Assembly: GCA_921293015.1 (NCBI GenBank)
Contig: OV121088.1
Span: 26,883,645-26,947,644 of the forward strand
Length of the DNA: 64,000 nt
Direction: 5' to 3'
From: Phorcus lineatus
Lineage: Eukaryota; Mollusca; Gastropoda; Trochida; Trochidae
Part shown: positions 1 through 15,262 of the stretch, piece after piece
Position numbering within the stretch: position 1 is the first letter of the stretch
Layout of the letters: the number at the start of each line of letters is the position of its first letter
Translations under genes and position numbers: made by a program
Notes under the pieces: generated by a model
What the model saw: only the letters and a program-made list of their open reading frames with translations
Databases searched by the model: none
What the model was told of the DNA's origin: nothing

Positions 1-3471
<3,471 letters not shown>

Positions 3472-5856
3472 TAAAGGTAGAGAGCAGGAAATGGATAGAC
3501 AGAATGAAGGAATAGAGGAGGGAATAGAGCAAAGAGAGGGAGGTTTGAGAGAGAATATTTATATCAAGATAATAAGAGATAAAGAGAAAACGAGGGAATA
3601 TAGAATACGATGGGGTCGAAATACCGGCTTAAACAGAAACATTTTACAAAAACAGATGACAAGATATAGAGACGTGCTAAGAGAGCAAAAAGATAACAAC
3701 CTGACAGCGAGATGGATAGACGAGAGAAACAGTTTAAGAGAGAAATAAAGAGAGGACGAAGGATAGATGACTATGCAAATATATCAACTGATTTATTTTT
3801 GTTTCTTTTGTCGACATTGTTAATAGTTGATTGAAATTATTATAAAAGTATTTATTCTGGCATTACGAATTGAATTCACAATCGTCAGAACAAATACTAA
3901 AGAAGTGAGGTTTTAACTCACTTCAACAAACTTACGTAACAATGTTAGTTTTAAATACAATATTTTTAATATTTACACTTAGTTACATTATAAATTTCAT
4001 ATAAAATATTGACATATCACTGTCTAGTGACAATCACATGATCACACATCCCGTTTCCAGTCAAAACACCGACGTCACGTCATCATATACAACAACCGCC
4101 CACGTCTCTTTAATATTTAAATTCGGGTGGTGTTGATATCATTCTTTATATTTTGCAATGGGATCTTTCAGCGATAAGAGTACATTAGGTTATCGGATTG
4201 TTTTGGTTTAACACACAATTCCTTGATTCTTGGATTTCATAGACAATTGGATTTAGTATTTACCGTTAACATCCGTACTTCACTATCTATAATAGTTGCC
4301 AATACCTCATGCATTATTGGTTTCATATTACGAAAATTAACGTGTTGTTTCTCTGCCAACGTTTCCTTTTCCTTGGAACTTCCTGAGTTGTTGTTTCCGT
4401 CCTTCCTTCACACCTTAATGTCTCCCTTTATCATTTCCTCATCTCTCTCCTTCTACTTCTCTTTCTATTTCTATATTTCCCTCAATCACTCTCGATAAGA
4501 TATGATCTCTGAATTTAATATCGATGACAATCACGTGATAAACCTGTAAGTTGTTGAATGTATGAATTTCATGAACATGTATTAAGATTTCAGAGAAATA
4601 CAATAATGAACTGAAATTTTATGTGATTTCATACAAGATTTATTACAGAAAACAGTCTTTTTTCTGTACAATAGATATAGGATTGCCTAATTAACTCTTA
4701 TTAATATGAAAGACTAATGGTTTTTAATAATTGAAGATAATAGACAACATAGAAATATGGCAATTAGATATTTCATTAAATTAACAAACGCCATCGCAAA
4801 TAAAGCGTAATAAAAACATACGCATCTCCGTGAAATCCTCAAATGTCGTCTATGACCAATTAAGGAATATTATTTTTAACCGTTAAAATAACATCGAAAA
4901 AGAAATGAAAAAAATGAACATAGCATAGGTCCTCTAACAATTCAAAGTGAACTCAGGGCTGCACCTTGCTTGACGCCTACTCAAACGTGGGTGGACGGTC
5001 AGGAACGGGAACACTTTCATCATACATGGTTGGGGCTGCGTTTAATTTGTCTCTTTCTCAGGAGCGGGAATTTCTAAGAACAGTTTGCTTTATTTAGTCG
5101 TTTTGTGTTCATCGGAATCAATATTTTATTCGCACTGTCATTTCTTCCTTTGTGATGAGTGTTATCTTATGTTTTGAGTCTTACTTGCATTATCTTGTTT
5201 TATATTCGTAGTACGATAATCTATCAACATGTAAAATATCACGATTAATTGTTTTAATTAGTTTTTATTTTTAGGTGACAAATTTCTAATGGTACCCATT
5301 GTGTGAATAGAGTTTCCCTTATCTTTAACAATATTGCCACGACGTCTTGGTAAATGTTGTTGAAAGAATTATAGAAACCAAAACTTAAATTTTTTCAAGA
5401 ATAATGTCAAAAAAAAATAGTATTCTTGAAAAATCCAAACAATTATAATCATGTCTCCTTCAGGTTAAGGAAAATGAAACCAGGATGATTGAGATGACGA
5501 CAATTGAGACATATTGAGGATAAAAGGTCACAGTGACCTTCCTTCTTTGAGGTCACGTAACATGATTGCTATTTTAGGATTTATAGTGTGAAAATCAAGA
5601 CAAATTAATTGCTGTTTCGAAGTGACCATCATTGGACAACAACATGAAAATCTGTCGAAACAGATGGATTGAAACTTTATATAAAAACATGCAATAATAG
5701 GAAAAATCGCATGGGCATTCTGAAAAGAAATGTATGGTTTATGAATTATTCAATCGATTAAAAAAGTGAATAAATTATAAACAATTTCGATTGTGTCAAT
5801 CTGTCACGAATGTTGTTAATGCGATCGATTCGTTTCATTCATGAACTACCGATAAT
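3472..5856. other. Gene-free intergenic DNA
   Basis: AT-rich with no recognisable coding exon, RNA gene or transposon. Purine-rich sequence continues to about 3770 as a decayed flank of the AG array. An E-box palindrome ATCACGTGAT lies near 4530. Confidence 0.6.
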
Positions 5857-6022
5857 GACGACGACGAAAATAACGATGAAGAAGATGATGATAGCGGCGA
5901 TGAAGACGACGACGAAAATAACGATGATGAAGATGATGATTGCGGCAATGAAGACGACGACGAAAATGATGATGATGATGATGATGACCAAGACGATGAT
6001 GATGGTAATAGTGATGAAATGA
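5857..6022. repeat. Imperfect trinucleotide array (GAC/GAA/GAT)n
   Basis: Repeated GAC, GAA, GAT and AAT triplets with a larger internal duplication of about 60 bp. Open frames in several registers (Met/Thr/Lys on one strand, Ser on the other) are a by-product of the triplet periodicity. Confidence 0.9.
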
Positions 6023-6406
6023 TGAAAATGATGGTCATTACAGTGAAGTTCCATCTCTCACGAGGTACATCAACTCGACACGTTATCTGAGCTGTACACA
6101 CAATCGATACGTTTCATTCAGCGTAGAAACATGACTACAAACCCATTTCAACTGCGTTTGATGATTAATTCCAAATAGGGATTGTTTATGAATGACGGGG
6201 TCACGTGATCCCATCAAGGCTATTGCTAATCGATGAGTATGAATGAAGACAACATGACTGAATGTAAAGCGGAAGTCTCGTGTATCCACTCTTAGTCAGT
6301 TTTACCTAAACTCATGTAAAGCGGGAATGTACGTATATAGCTTTTATGTGATACGGAAACGTGAATTGTTATTCGTTCAAAACGATTACGTTACTTTTGA
6401 TCACTT

Positions 6407-6482
6407 TGTATGTATGTATGTATGTATGTATGTATGTATGTATGTATGTTTGTATGCATGCATGCATGTATGTATGTATGTA
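6407..6482. repeat. (TGTA)n / (TGCA)n microsatellite
   Basis: TATG tetranucleotide run with a short central block of GCAT variants. Confidence 0.95.
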
Positions 6483-6660
6483 ATAATTGGAATTAGGGAT
6501 GTTGACTTTGCCCAAAAAAAATTCACATCCCTTTCCTTTACCTTTTACGATATATTAAAAATCAACAGAGTTTGTTTATGAATTTATAGTCTGACAAAAA
6601 GAACCAAAACAGTAGGCCTAGTCACAAGCACTCGTCGTAAGTGTACATAATACAAACAAT

Positions 6661-6868
6661 ACAGCTTAGAACAATTCAGGGGGGGAAATAGAAATTATTC
6701 GCACAGCTTAGAATATATCAGGAGCGAACGATTAGAAATGATTTGCACAGCTGAGAACATTTCAGGAGCGAACAATTAAAAATGATTTCACGACTTACAA
6801 CATTTCAGGAGCGAACGATTAGAAATGATTTGCACAGCTGAGAATATTTCAGGAGCGAACGAATAGAA
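6661..6868. repeat. About 50-60-bp tandem repeat, four degenerate copies
   Basis: The motif 'gcacagctgagaa.atttcaggagcgaac' plus 'gattagaaatgattt' recurs four times, with a G-run variant in the first copy. It is a minisatellite of no evident function. Confidence 0.8.
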
Positions 6869-8020
6869 TGTCACATCGACAAAACACATCGACGGCTTTG
6901 TAACCATTTGTAAATATTGGCTCTGTTCTGAATGATATCACTGTTCGTTCAAAACATGTAGTAATTAATGGTGATAATGAATTTCTACTCCGTATGATCT
7001 TTTGAGTCGTGTACAATCACTTTTCCTTTCACTGATCATTTCCATGTTAATTTCATCACCTCCTTTCAAAAGCTCAACTCCACGGGGGACAAAAGGAATA
7101 ACGTCAATGTTATTTTCACTTTTATCTGGTTTCCTTGTTAGAAAATCAATGCGGTCTCTTTTTTATGTTTTTCAAATGCATGAATAGGGCCCTAGGGAGA
7201 AGTCCAACGGAAACATATGTAGTAAATATACACACAAAAATAATTACAAAAGATTACATAATTAATCTATTGTTTAATGTCAATTTTCAAACATGACAAA
7301 ATAATGTCTTCTTTTTTTCAAAATCCAAAACAATTTTTGTTTGTTTTCACGAATACAAATCAAACAAATACGAACGCATGACCGTTCATACGGTCTAAAT
7401 TACAGCATTTCCTCTCAAATTTATCGTTTATTACAAATACCTTTTAAAACAAGTTAAGTACATTTAAACTTTTTAATTATCAGGTACAACAATTAAGAAC
7501 ATGATAATACTCATATTTCTATGTTCTTCATATCGATAACATTTGACGTTTTAATCACTTTAATATGCTTGTGTAAATAAACGATAACAAAAATTAAACG
7601 TGATTACAGCATAATACATTTATACATTGAGTTTTAAGACAAAAACCAGTAACGTTTTAACATACTCAATGGGATAGACTTATTCATACACATAGACGGT
7701 AATAAAACGCATTAAGCGACTCAAAAACTATGGTATTCTTCCGCATAAAGTATTATTTATACTATACAATGGAAAAAAATATATAAAGATTGATAACTAT
7801 ATAAAATTATTTTCAGCTTTGATTGTCATAATAATATATCATAACGAGTTGTGTGGATGTGGTATAAAAATAGTATTACTTCCTTATCACCATCGAATTT
7901 AAAGCACAGTCACATATAGAGAATATTAAATATTTTTTTGGATAGAAATCCACAAAAAACGTTGATGAAAGGAGTTTGATATTAAGATACAAATCACGTA
8001 GAAATAGGGGGGAGGGAGGG
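6869..8020. other. Gene-free AT-rich DNA
   Basis: No gene, RNA or clear transposon recognised. Very AT-rich with scattered A/T homopolymers. Confidence 0.55.
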
Positions 8021-8326
8021 AATTGGGGTTTAACGCCGCTTTCAAGATTATTTCACTTATATCGCGGCTGCTAGTATTATTGCAGGGAGAAAACCCGTAA
8101 TACCATTGTGGCTATGCGTTGCGGTGAAACCTGCGAGCATCGACTGAAGCTAGCGAACCATGGGTGGTACTGCGCTGAAAGTCAGTGCAGCATTGCACCC
8201 AAACCTGACTGCGTGTAAAATTGTTCTCTACTGCAGACAAAGTTGCCGAGCCCCTGGAAGGATTCGAACCACGGACCTCTTGATCCGAAGCCGAACGCGC
8301 TAACCACTGCGTTATCCCGCCCCTCG
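8021..8326 (-). mobile_element. tRNA-derived SINE, near full length (copy 1)
   Basis: Read on the minus strand it starts with a tRNA-like head. A TAACGCAGTGGTTA stretch (8301-8314) sits in the A-box region and a perfect B box GGTTCGAATCC lies at 8260-8270. The body then runs leftwards and ends in 'agcggcgttaaacccc'. Two further copies of the same body occur at 38.3 kb (same strand) and 20.9 kb (opposite strand), which defines the family from within this window. A free tRNA gene is ruled out because the head lacks a foldable 3' half and is fused to the repeated body. Confidence 0.88.
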
Positions 8327-9274
8327 CGAAATATATAATTAAACAACTTTGGTAAATTAATACGAAATACTATACATCAACAACTATCATTATCACATAA
8401 ATGACTAGTTGGAATTAGTTCCTCTCAAGAAATCTGAAAACGCAAAATCGGTTATGGGGAGAGTTAGCTTAAAACATTTAGAAATATATTTAATAAGATG
8501 AGAAATACAATATGAAAAATATAGAAAACTGTCATTAGCACATGTTAAATACGTCACACATGAATGACACACTAATGTGATACACTAATTCCTCTTTAGG
8601 AATATGTGACATCAGTTCTATTTGTGGCGCCTCCCACACGGGTTTGTCCAAGCAGTTTAGGTTACCAGTCTATATTGCCAGTCTCGGTTACCGTCACCTC
8701 GGACAAGCCAACCAAGCCTCATTTTGCATTGTTTCAGATTATTGTAAATTTCCAACTTTAAGTTTTATTTTTAATCATTATATTTATTGTTTTTGACCAT
8801 TTATTTTGGACACAGAGTTATGTATTTCAACATCGCTTGAGCTGTCAGTCTTCGAAGCCTTTCTGTGTAGAGCTGCAAACAGTTGCATTTGTTCATTTTA
8901 ATTTGCAAATTTAATTTTATCATCTTAGAATTATCATCATTTCATCCACAATATTATTAACTTTACCTAGTTGATAAAATGTCCCTTTTGCGACGAGTGA
9001 GCAACGACATTTTCTTTTGCGTTAAATATTATTCTAGACCTGCAAAATAAAACAACGAAATAATCATACAGATCAGACGTAAGCTATGAGCAACAAATTT
9101 GTGAAAAAAATAAACTCGTTTCTGACGCATTCTCATTTATGTGAAGATCATTTTTTTAATTTAAATAATGTAACGTAATCATTGTTGATTATCTTTTGAA
9201 TACATTTTCCAATATTATTATATCATTTTATAATAATTCAGAGGTTTGATCCGTGACAGATCCATAAGATCTGA
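8327..9274. other. Gene-free AT-rich DNA
   Basis: Nothing recognised; T-rich with no coding signal. Confidence 0.55.
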
Positions 9275-9433
9275 CAGGCCCTCGGATCATTAAAAAAATT
9301 ACCACAAAAAAAAGTTTGTTCATTAATTTTTTTGAGAAAACCCCTGAATAGAACAGAGGTACAATTCTATTAAGGGGGTGTTCTAAAAAAAAAAAAATTT
9401 TTTTGTAATTTGTTTGAATGATCCGAGGGCCTG
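9275..9433. mobile_element. MITE-like element with 17-bp perfect terminal inverted repeats
   Basis: The left end CAGGCCCTCGGATCATT (9275-9291) is exactly mirrored at the right end (9417-9433), and the inner A/T-rich arms also pair partially. At about 159 bp with no coding capacity it fits a non-autonomous DNA transposon. The CAG...CTG termini suggest hAT-like ancestry (inference). I found no convincing 8-bp target duplication. Confidence 0.7.
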
Positions 9434-11639
9434 TGGTTCATCGCGAGACGCGAGTGATTCCCCCTCCTCTTAAAGAGATATAACCCCGCCCTTTTCAATA
9501 TTCACAGATGATAAACTAGGTTAAAATTAAGACACGGCATTAAAATCAATTTCAAGAAAGGAGCCCCTCTTGTTTTTTTAAATCTTCAGTTCGAATATAA
9601 TACTTGAACTCATGGCCTGACAATCCTTTTGAGACAATTTTGACAACTATCCTCCTCTTTTCACCTTCTAGATTAGCGATAATCGTGATCGACTTGACTT
9701 TATTCCAATATGAGGGTTTGGGTGTCAAACGAGGGATAATCTTCAAATAGTCGGTTTAGCTACCTTAAGCCAATTCTTCTAAAGCGTAAGTACATCGGTC
9801 AACTCGAATAAGGTTTAGGGTGTCAGACGAGAGATAATCTTCAATGTCAGGTTTAGTTATCTAAACCAAATAATGAACTACGTACCTGTCTGTGTAAAAT
9901 GTAGCTACATCAGTTCTATTTGTAGTCGCTACACGCAGAGTCAGGCCGAGTAGAGTTACAAAAGGTTGATTATACTTGTATATTAATCACACTAAGCGTA
10001 TTGTAGAATCACGGATACACACCCACGCTTTCCTATAATGGCTTAGTACAACACATGGACCGTAGTTCATAATACAATAACCTAGTCTCTCATCAAGACC
10101 CATAAATGACATAAAAGCCTTAGCAAGTCTATAAGGTGATTTGAAAGCTTTAAGCTGATAATGAAGAAATTTCGGTCTCTTTTTCATTTTTCTCAAATTT
10201 TAGATTTATTGACTAAATTTTCATATCAGGGTCTTATTGTTAGACTGACCTTAATCTTGATTTCACGAAAGTAATAAACATAAAATTTTAAACAAGTCTA
10301 GCTTTTGATTGAAAATGCCATCTATCTACGTCTCCTTTCCTCTTTATGAAAATAAATTTTTTTTACGAATTAATTTTGTATGGATGAGCGTAAGTCTAAT
10401 AAAAACTGTTTGGCTAAGGAAACATTAGCATGGTTAGGTTATACGGTAACATTTTGATAGTAAGAACGAAGTTGAAGGATGATATTTTTATTTGATTATG
10501 ATGAAAAGGGTTGAGTATTGCACCAAATTTCGTATCAATATTTCGCGATAAACAGCTCATGTATTGCAATAATATTGCATGTTCATTGAATAATCTCTAC
10601 ATTCAACTTTTAAGACTTCTTTATGCAGTTTAAACATTATACAATTCAAATGGCTTCTGATCTTCAGAAAATTAAACAATTACGAAAACAGTTAAGTTTG
10701 TAAGTAAAGTTTGATGGCATATGTTAAAACTGTGCAGCATTATTTGTATTGCAGCCAAACACGGGTCCTTGCACATCAAAAGAATTGTTCTTGCATGTTA
10801 ACCAAGTTAGAGCTTGTTTCTGAATACATTTGACTTTAGACGTCTTGGTGCGATGCATTGCGATATGAAAATTAATATTGCAATATTTTTATTGCATAAT
10901 GTGTACATCAATATTTTTGTGTTGCGATAATATTGCATAACCGTATTGATGACAAAGAGGAACATTAATTCTGTTGGTTACCCCCGGCGGCTAACAGTCA
11001 TATTCTGAAGACAGACAGACAACAGACAGACAGGTGGTGTCTTTGAGGCTCACCTCATATAAAAAAAACATATAAATATACCAGCATGTAAACCAGCATA
11101 ATAGTGACCTACCCTGTAAGGATTATTGGAGACTAGATTAGAATATAGATAAATGTATAAACAAAAACATCGAAATATAATACAGCCATCGTTTGTTATG
11201 ATTGAAATTTTGTTATAATTAAAGAATAATGCTAAAGTATACCTGACACGAACCAAACAATCACTTTTGGTCTGTACACTTTATATTACACGTTCATATG
11301 AAGTTAATCTTTCCCCATTCAAATTTAAAACTTAGCTTAATATTGATAATAATTAAAAAGATGAAGGGCTTTATTTACCTCATTCATTTGGGATATGTTA
11401 TATTTGGTAACTTATATGTTTACTTCCTTGATAACGCGTATGTCGAAACTATAAATAGGTTCCTAAATAACACCCACTCATCGACTAGGACAATCCGATA
11501 TCTGTTTTCTAGAATTAAAGGAACCTTCTTTGTTTATGTATTGTTGGCAGATCTAGATTGATTCCTAAAATCATGACTTTTTCATGATTCGTTTATTCTA
11601 TGTCAAAGTTAAGAAGGGAAAGCAGTATCAGATCCGTCA
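9434..11639. other. Gene-free DNA with a diverged about 100-bp duplication
   Basis: A segment containing 'gggtgtca.acgag.gataatcttcaa' occurs at about 9719 and again at about 9818. A short GACAGACA tract at about 11010 precedes 'gaggctcacctcata', the reverse of a repeat tail also seen at 13.9 and 43.9 kb. No gene recognised. Confidence 0.5.
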
Positions 11640-12120
11640 CCGCAATCGTCATGTACTATCAGACTAATCCAACCCCAATATCAAACCCGTCCCAATATCA
11701 GACCGGTTTCCGTATATGCCGTTCCGATTTAGAATCGTCCTTAGTCCTGAGTCCCACCCATTATCAGACCCGTCCCATTCAAGTATCAGACCAGTCCTGT
11801 GTCTGTATCCGACCCGTGTCATTCAAGTATCAGACCCGTCCCGTCCGCCTAAAAGACCAGCCCCAGGTATGAGACCTGTCCCGTCCCAGTATCAGACCTG
11901 TCCCGTCCCATAATCAGGCTCACCCTCTCCCGGTATAGACCCGTCCCGTCCGCCTAAAAGACTAGTCCCATCCCGGTATCAGACCTGTCCCGTCCCTGTA
12001 TCAGGCCTCTCCCGTCCCATAATCAGGCCCTCCCGTCCAAACAGCAGATCAATCCTGTCCGAGTCAGATCCGTCCCATCTCCTTATCAGACCCTTCCTGT
12101 CCGAATACTAGATACGTCCC
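11640..12120. repeat. Degenerate GTCCC/TATCAGACC minisatellite
   Basis: About two dozen diverged copies of a roughly 18-22-bp motif resembling 'tatcagacccgtcccgtcc'. It is pyrimidine-rich and clearly more GC-rich than its surroundings. The open frames on the plus strand here are repeat-driven and show no known domain. Confidence 0.85.
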
Positions 12121-12649
12121 AATGTAACAGTTGCATATTAATGGACGCTATGAAACAGCAATTTTAGTCTTGGCTTTGATGTAGGAAATCATTCGTCATG
12201 TTTATTGAACACTCACTCACTCCTCGTTATGCATCAGTAACAACAGTCTGTCGATCACGTGAAACGGCTATGACTAACTCCGTGATGTGAGGGGAATTAG
12301 GAACAGTTGTAAAGGAGGTTCTTTTGACAAACCTTTGATATCACATTTAAAGAGGCAGATCTTTTGAAGAGCGTTTAATGCCAATGTATTTCCACAGGGA
12401 TATGCATTAGAGCATACTCTTTAAAGGGAAGCTTACTCATCATCGACATTGCAAAACATGTTATTGTGACAACCAGATACATCCTGTTTGAGGATCGACA
12501 GTGATCCACTCCAAAACATTTTAGTTAATTTTAATCTGAAATGTTTAAACTGAGGAACGGTTCAATGACGGCATTTGAAACAGCAGACCTATCTAAGAAA
12601 TACAGATACAAATACAGTCGTAATTTGACTAGTCTGGGATGGACCTTTT

Positions 12650-12811
12650 ACGCTTCGAGTGAAATTGTGTAAAATCCTGTAAAAAACACTGTATGAAAAT
12701 GTGTAAAATCGTGTAAAATTGTGTTAAATTGCGTTAAAAAGATATGGTTTATACATTTTGTATTTCAAGATACTGACGCTGCATCTAAGCAAATGGTTTT
12801 ACTCGAAGCGT
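12650..12811. mobile_element. Possible MITE remnant with short inverted repeats
   Basis: ACGCTTCGAGT at 12650-12660 is perfectly inverted at 12801-12811. The interior is rich in 'gtgtaaaatcgtgtaaaatt' repeats. The arms are short, so chance or a decayed element both remain possible. Confidence 0.35.
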
Positions 12812-13017
12812 AGTTAAGCACGTCTTTTTACCATGCAAAGTGCTCTGTACATTTTTGTTACAATTGTGGTCCTGGATAGAAACAAGTACCGACAGTAGAT
12901 ATTTTATAGACTTACTTGCAACTGACATTGCCTAAAAAGCTATAACATTAATGTATCACGCTTTATGAAAATATTGATATTTCGATTATGCTACCAGAAG
13001 GACAAATTAGGCACACA

Positions 13018-13370
13018 AAAAGTTCCTACAATCGCGAAATTCTTCTTGTTTCGTCAATATTGATTTGGTTCCTACAGTCACGAAATTCTTCTGGTTTCTT
13101 CAACATTAATTTGCTTCGTACAGTCACGAAATTCTTCTGGTTTCGTCAATATCAATTTGGTTCATAAGGTCACGAAATTCTTCTAGTTTTACCTATATCA
13201 ATTTAGTTCCCTACAGTCACGAAATTCTTCTGGTTTCGTCGATATTGATTTAGTTCCCTACAGTCACGAAGTTCTTCTAGTTTCGTCAATATTGATTTAG
13301 TTCCCTACAGTCACGAAATTCTTCTGGTTTCGTCGATATTGATTTAGTTCCCTACAGTCACGAATTCTTC
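13018..13370. repeat. 47-bp minisatellite, about 7.5 copies
   Basis: The unit is approximately 'gttccctacagtcacgaaattcttctggtttcgtcgatattgattta' in three parts: 'cctacagtcacgaaattctt', 'ctggtttcgtc' and 'atattgattta'. The last three units are the most alike, so the array looks recently extended at its right side. Confidence 0.9.
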
Positions 13371-13835
13371 CATTCCGTCACTTTCAACTCTGACTTACAA
13401 ATCTATAATGATCATAGTTACTATCATTCTTTCTACTGAAATAACCTTCTATCAAGCAATGAATACTACAGGCATATAACACCGAGGGTCGGCACGTTGC
13501 AAACATTCTTCTATAGCTATCAAGACACCTAACGTAATATTGTCTTAACTGTCGTCTTTAATTCCCTCTCCGGTCCTGTTATGTGATAATCTATTTTACT
13601 GATTATCAAAAGTTACAATTTTTACTTTCCGGCCAAAATGTATGTTTTATTGAGGTCAAAACCTGCCATTTTATTCTTTCTAAACGTAAATCTTATGTAT
13701 AAACTTCTAAATTTTAACTTTATTTTATTCTTATCGTGTAAAGTTAGTAACATCTGTTTTTAACAAAATATATATACCTATATACATAAATAGTCTGAAT
13801 CATACAATGTTGTATCACTTTGTGTACATTTATTA
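13371..13835. other. Gene-free DNA
   Basis: Nothing recognised. Confidence 0.5.
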
Positions 13836-13937
13836 GAGTTAAGTCTCTCATTACTCGTTACAGCAGTGGCTCAACTTTTATTGTTTTGTATGTATTGTAA
13901 ATATCTAATGTTTGAGGTGAGACTTTAATAAACCATA

Positions 13938-13970
<33 letters not shown>

Positions 13971-13972
13971 GC
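13836..13972 (+). mobile_element. Retroelement 3' tail followed by (CTGT)n
   Basis: 'attgtaaatat..atgtttgaggtgagactttaataaacca' runs straight into a CTGT array (13941-13971). A second copy with the same tail and a 'ccgtccgtctgt' end lies at about 43.84-43.94 kb. The shared tail plus microsatellite is typical of the 3' end of a SINE or LINE. The family is not identified. Confidence 0.5.
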
Positions 13973-15091
13973 TAAGGTGTTATAGTGTAAAGGTACAACA
14001 TTTAGGAATCAACGTTAACCTCAGCTAAGATCACGTTTTTTAAGATGTACAAGATCGTAACATACGCTCACAGCCAAAGCAAGTCTTCGTGTCGTTATAA
14101 ATAAAGAAACCTGACATTCAATTTTCGAAATTGTTTTTTCCCATACTGTACATATAAACTACTTATTACTACTACGGTTAGGGATTACCTGTTTGTCCTG
14201 GCCAATGTCATTATGACCTGTACAAACTTATCAAGCATCCTGTTGGTTATCAATTGCGTCGTTGTTGTAGGAATCAACGTGGACGATTTTAAATTCTTCA
14301 TTCAACTTTGAAGACGTAAACGAATTCGCTGACATTTTAATCATTTCCATGACGTAGACATCTTCGTAACGTGTGAAAGTATGGTGGGTGAAGGGGCAAA
14401 GTAAGAAAACATTATAACAGTTTTTTATCAAATCCGTATATATGAATACGTGGTAAATAAATGGCTCTGTTTATAATAAAATCTTAAATTGAAAACGTGG
14501 CTAAATGACGTCAATGTTTGCATCATATGTCATATGATTGAACACACGGTTTAAATCAAATTCATATAATTAACGTAGTAAAATAATGTCAGTTTACATA
14601 AAAATCTCAAAATATACTTGAAGGAAATAAAAAGGCTGGACGTATGAGATTGGACGTATGGTACTTAGTAGAGTCATGTAATAATATTGTCATAATATTC
14701 GTAATTCACAAGATGGATGTTCCAATATATAGATTATCACATGTTCTAGGCGTATGAGATAATGTACTATTACTTATACCTTACTCTGTCAGTCAGACCC
14801 TAAAATAAAATAAAAACCTGAGTAAGCTTTTAAAAGACTTTAGGGCCCAAGTTTAGGATGGAGAGGAATAAATCTTAGTTTGCTTTTAATTTTAAAAAAT
14901 TGAAATATTTAAATGGTTATTTCAGAGTAAAATTGTTAGTCTACTCATTCATAAAACATACGTAATCTGTCATTGGGTTTGCAAAAGGCACAACTGGTCA
15001 CCCCTTTCCCTAAACGTATAAATCTGCATACTGACTTACATGATAATCAACAGCTCTCCGAGTATCTGTAATATAACAGGCTCTTTTAGAC
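13973..15091. other. Gene-free AT-rich DNA
   Basis: No gene or named element recognised. A minus-strand frame at 14231-14431 has no recognisable domain and is treated as chance. Confidence 0.5.
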
Positions 15092-15262
15092 GTAGACTAA
15101 AATTAAGTCTATGAAAAAATTTGATAATTTACTGTTCCTTCATCAATAAAAATTTTTTGGGCTCCTAATTTCATGTGTATTCAGTTAATCTAGACTTGCT
15201 GAATGTGGACTTAGACTGTATACAAGGCTCCTTTGTATACACAGTCATGAAGCAGGACTATT
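15092..15262 (-). repeat. Dispersed repeat copy, inverted relative to 17322-17491
   Basis: The reverse complement of this block matches 17322-17491 over about 170 bp, including 'agtcctgcttcatgactgtg' and 'gatgaaggaacagtaaatta', with scattered substitutions and small gaps. Probably a decayed transposon; family unknown. Confidence 0.8.

Noticed and set aside
5810-6101. Met/Thr/Lys and poly-Ser frames on both strands
   Set aside because: Produced by the GAC/GAA/GAT triplet repeat.
8250-8326. Stand-alone tRNA gene on the minus strand
   Set aside because: It has A/B-box features but is fused to a repeated SINE body and lacks a complete cloverleaf.
11600-11913. 90- and 65-codon frames rich in Pro, Ser and Arg
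   Set aside because: Driven by the GTCCC/TATCAGACC minisatellite.
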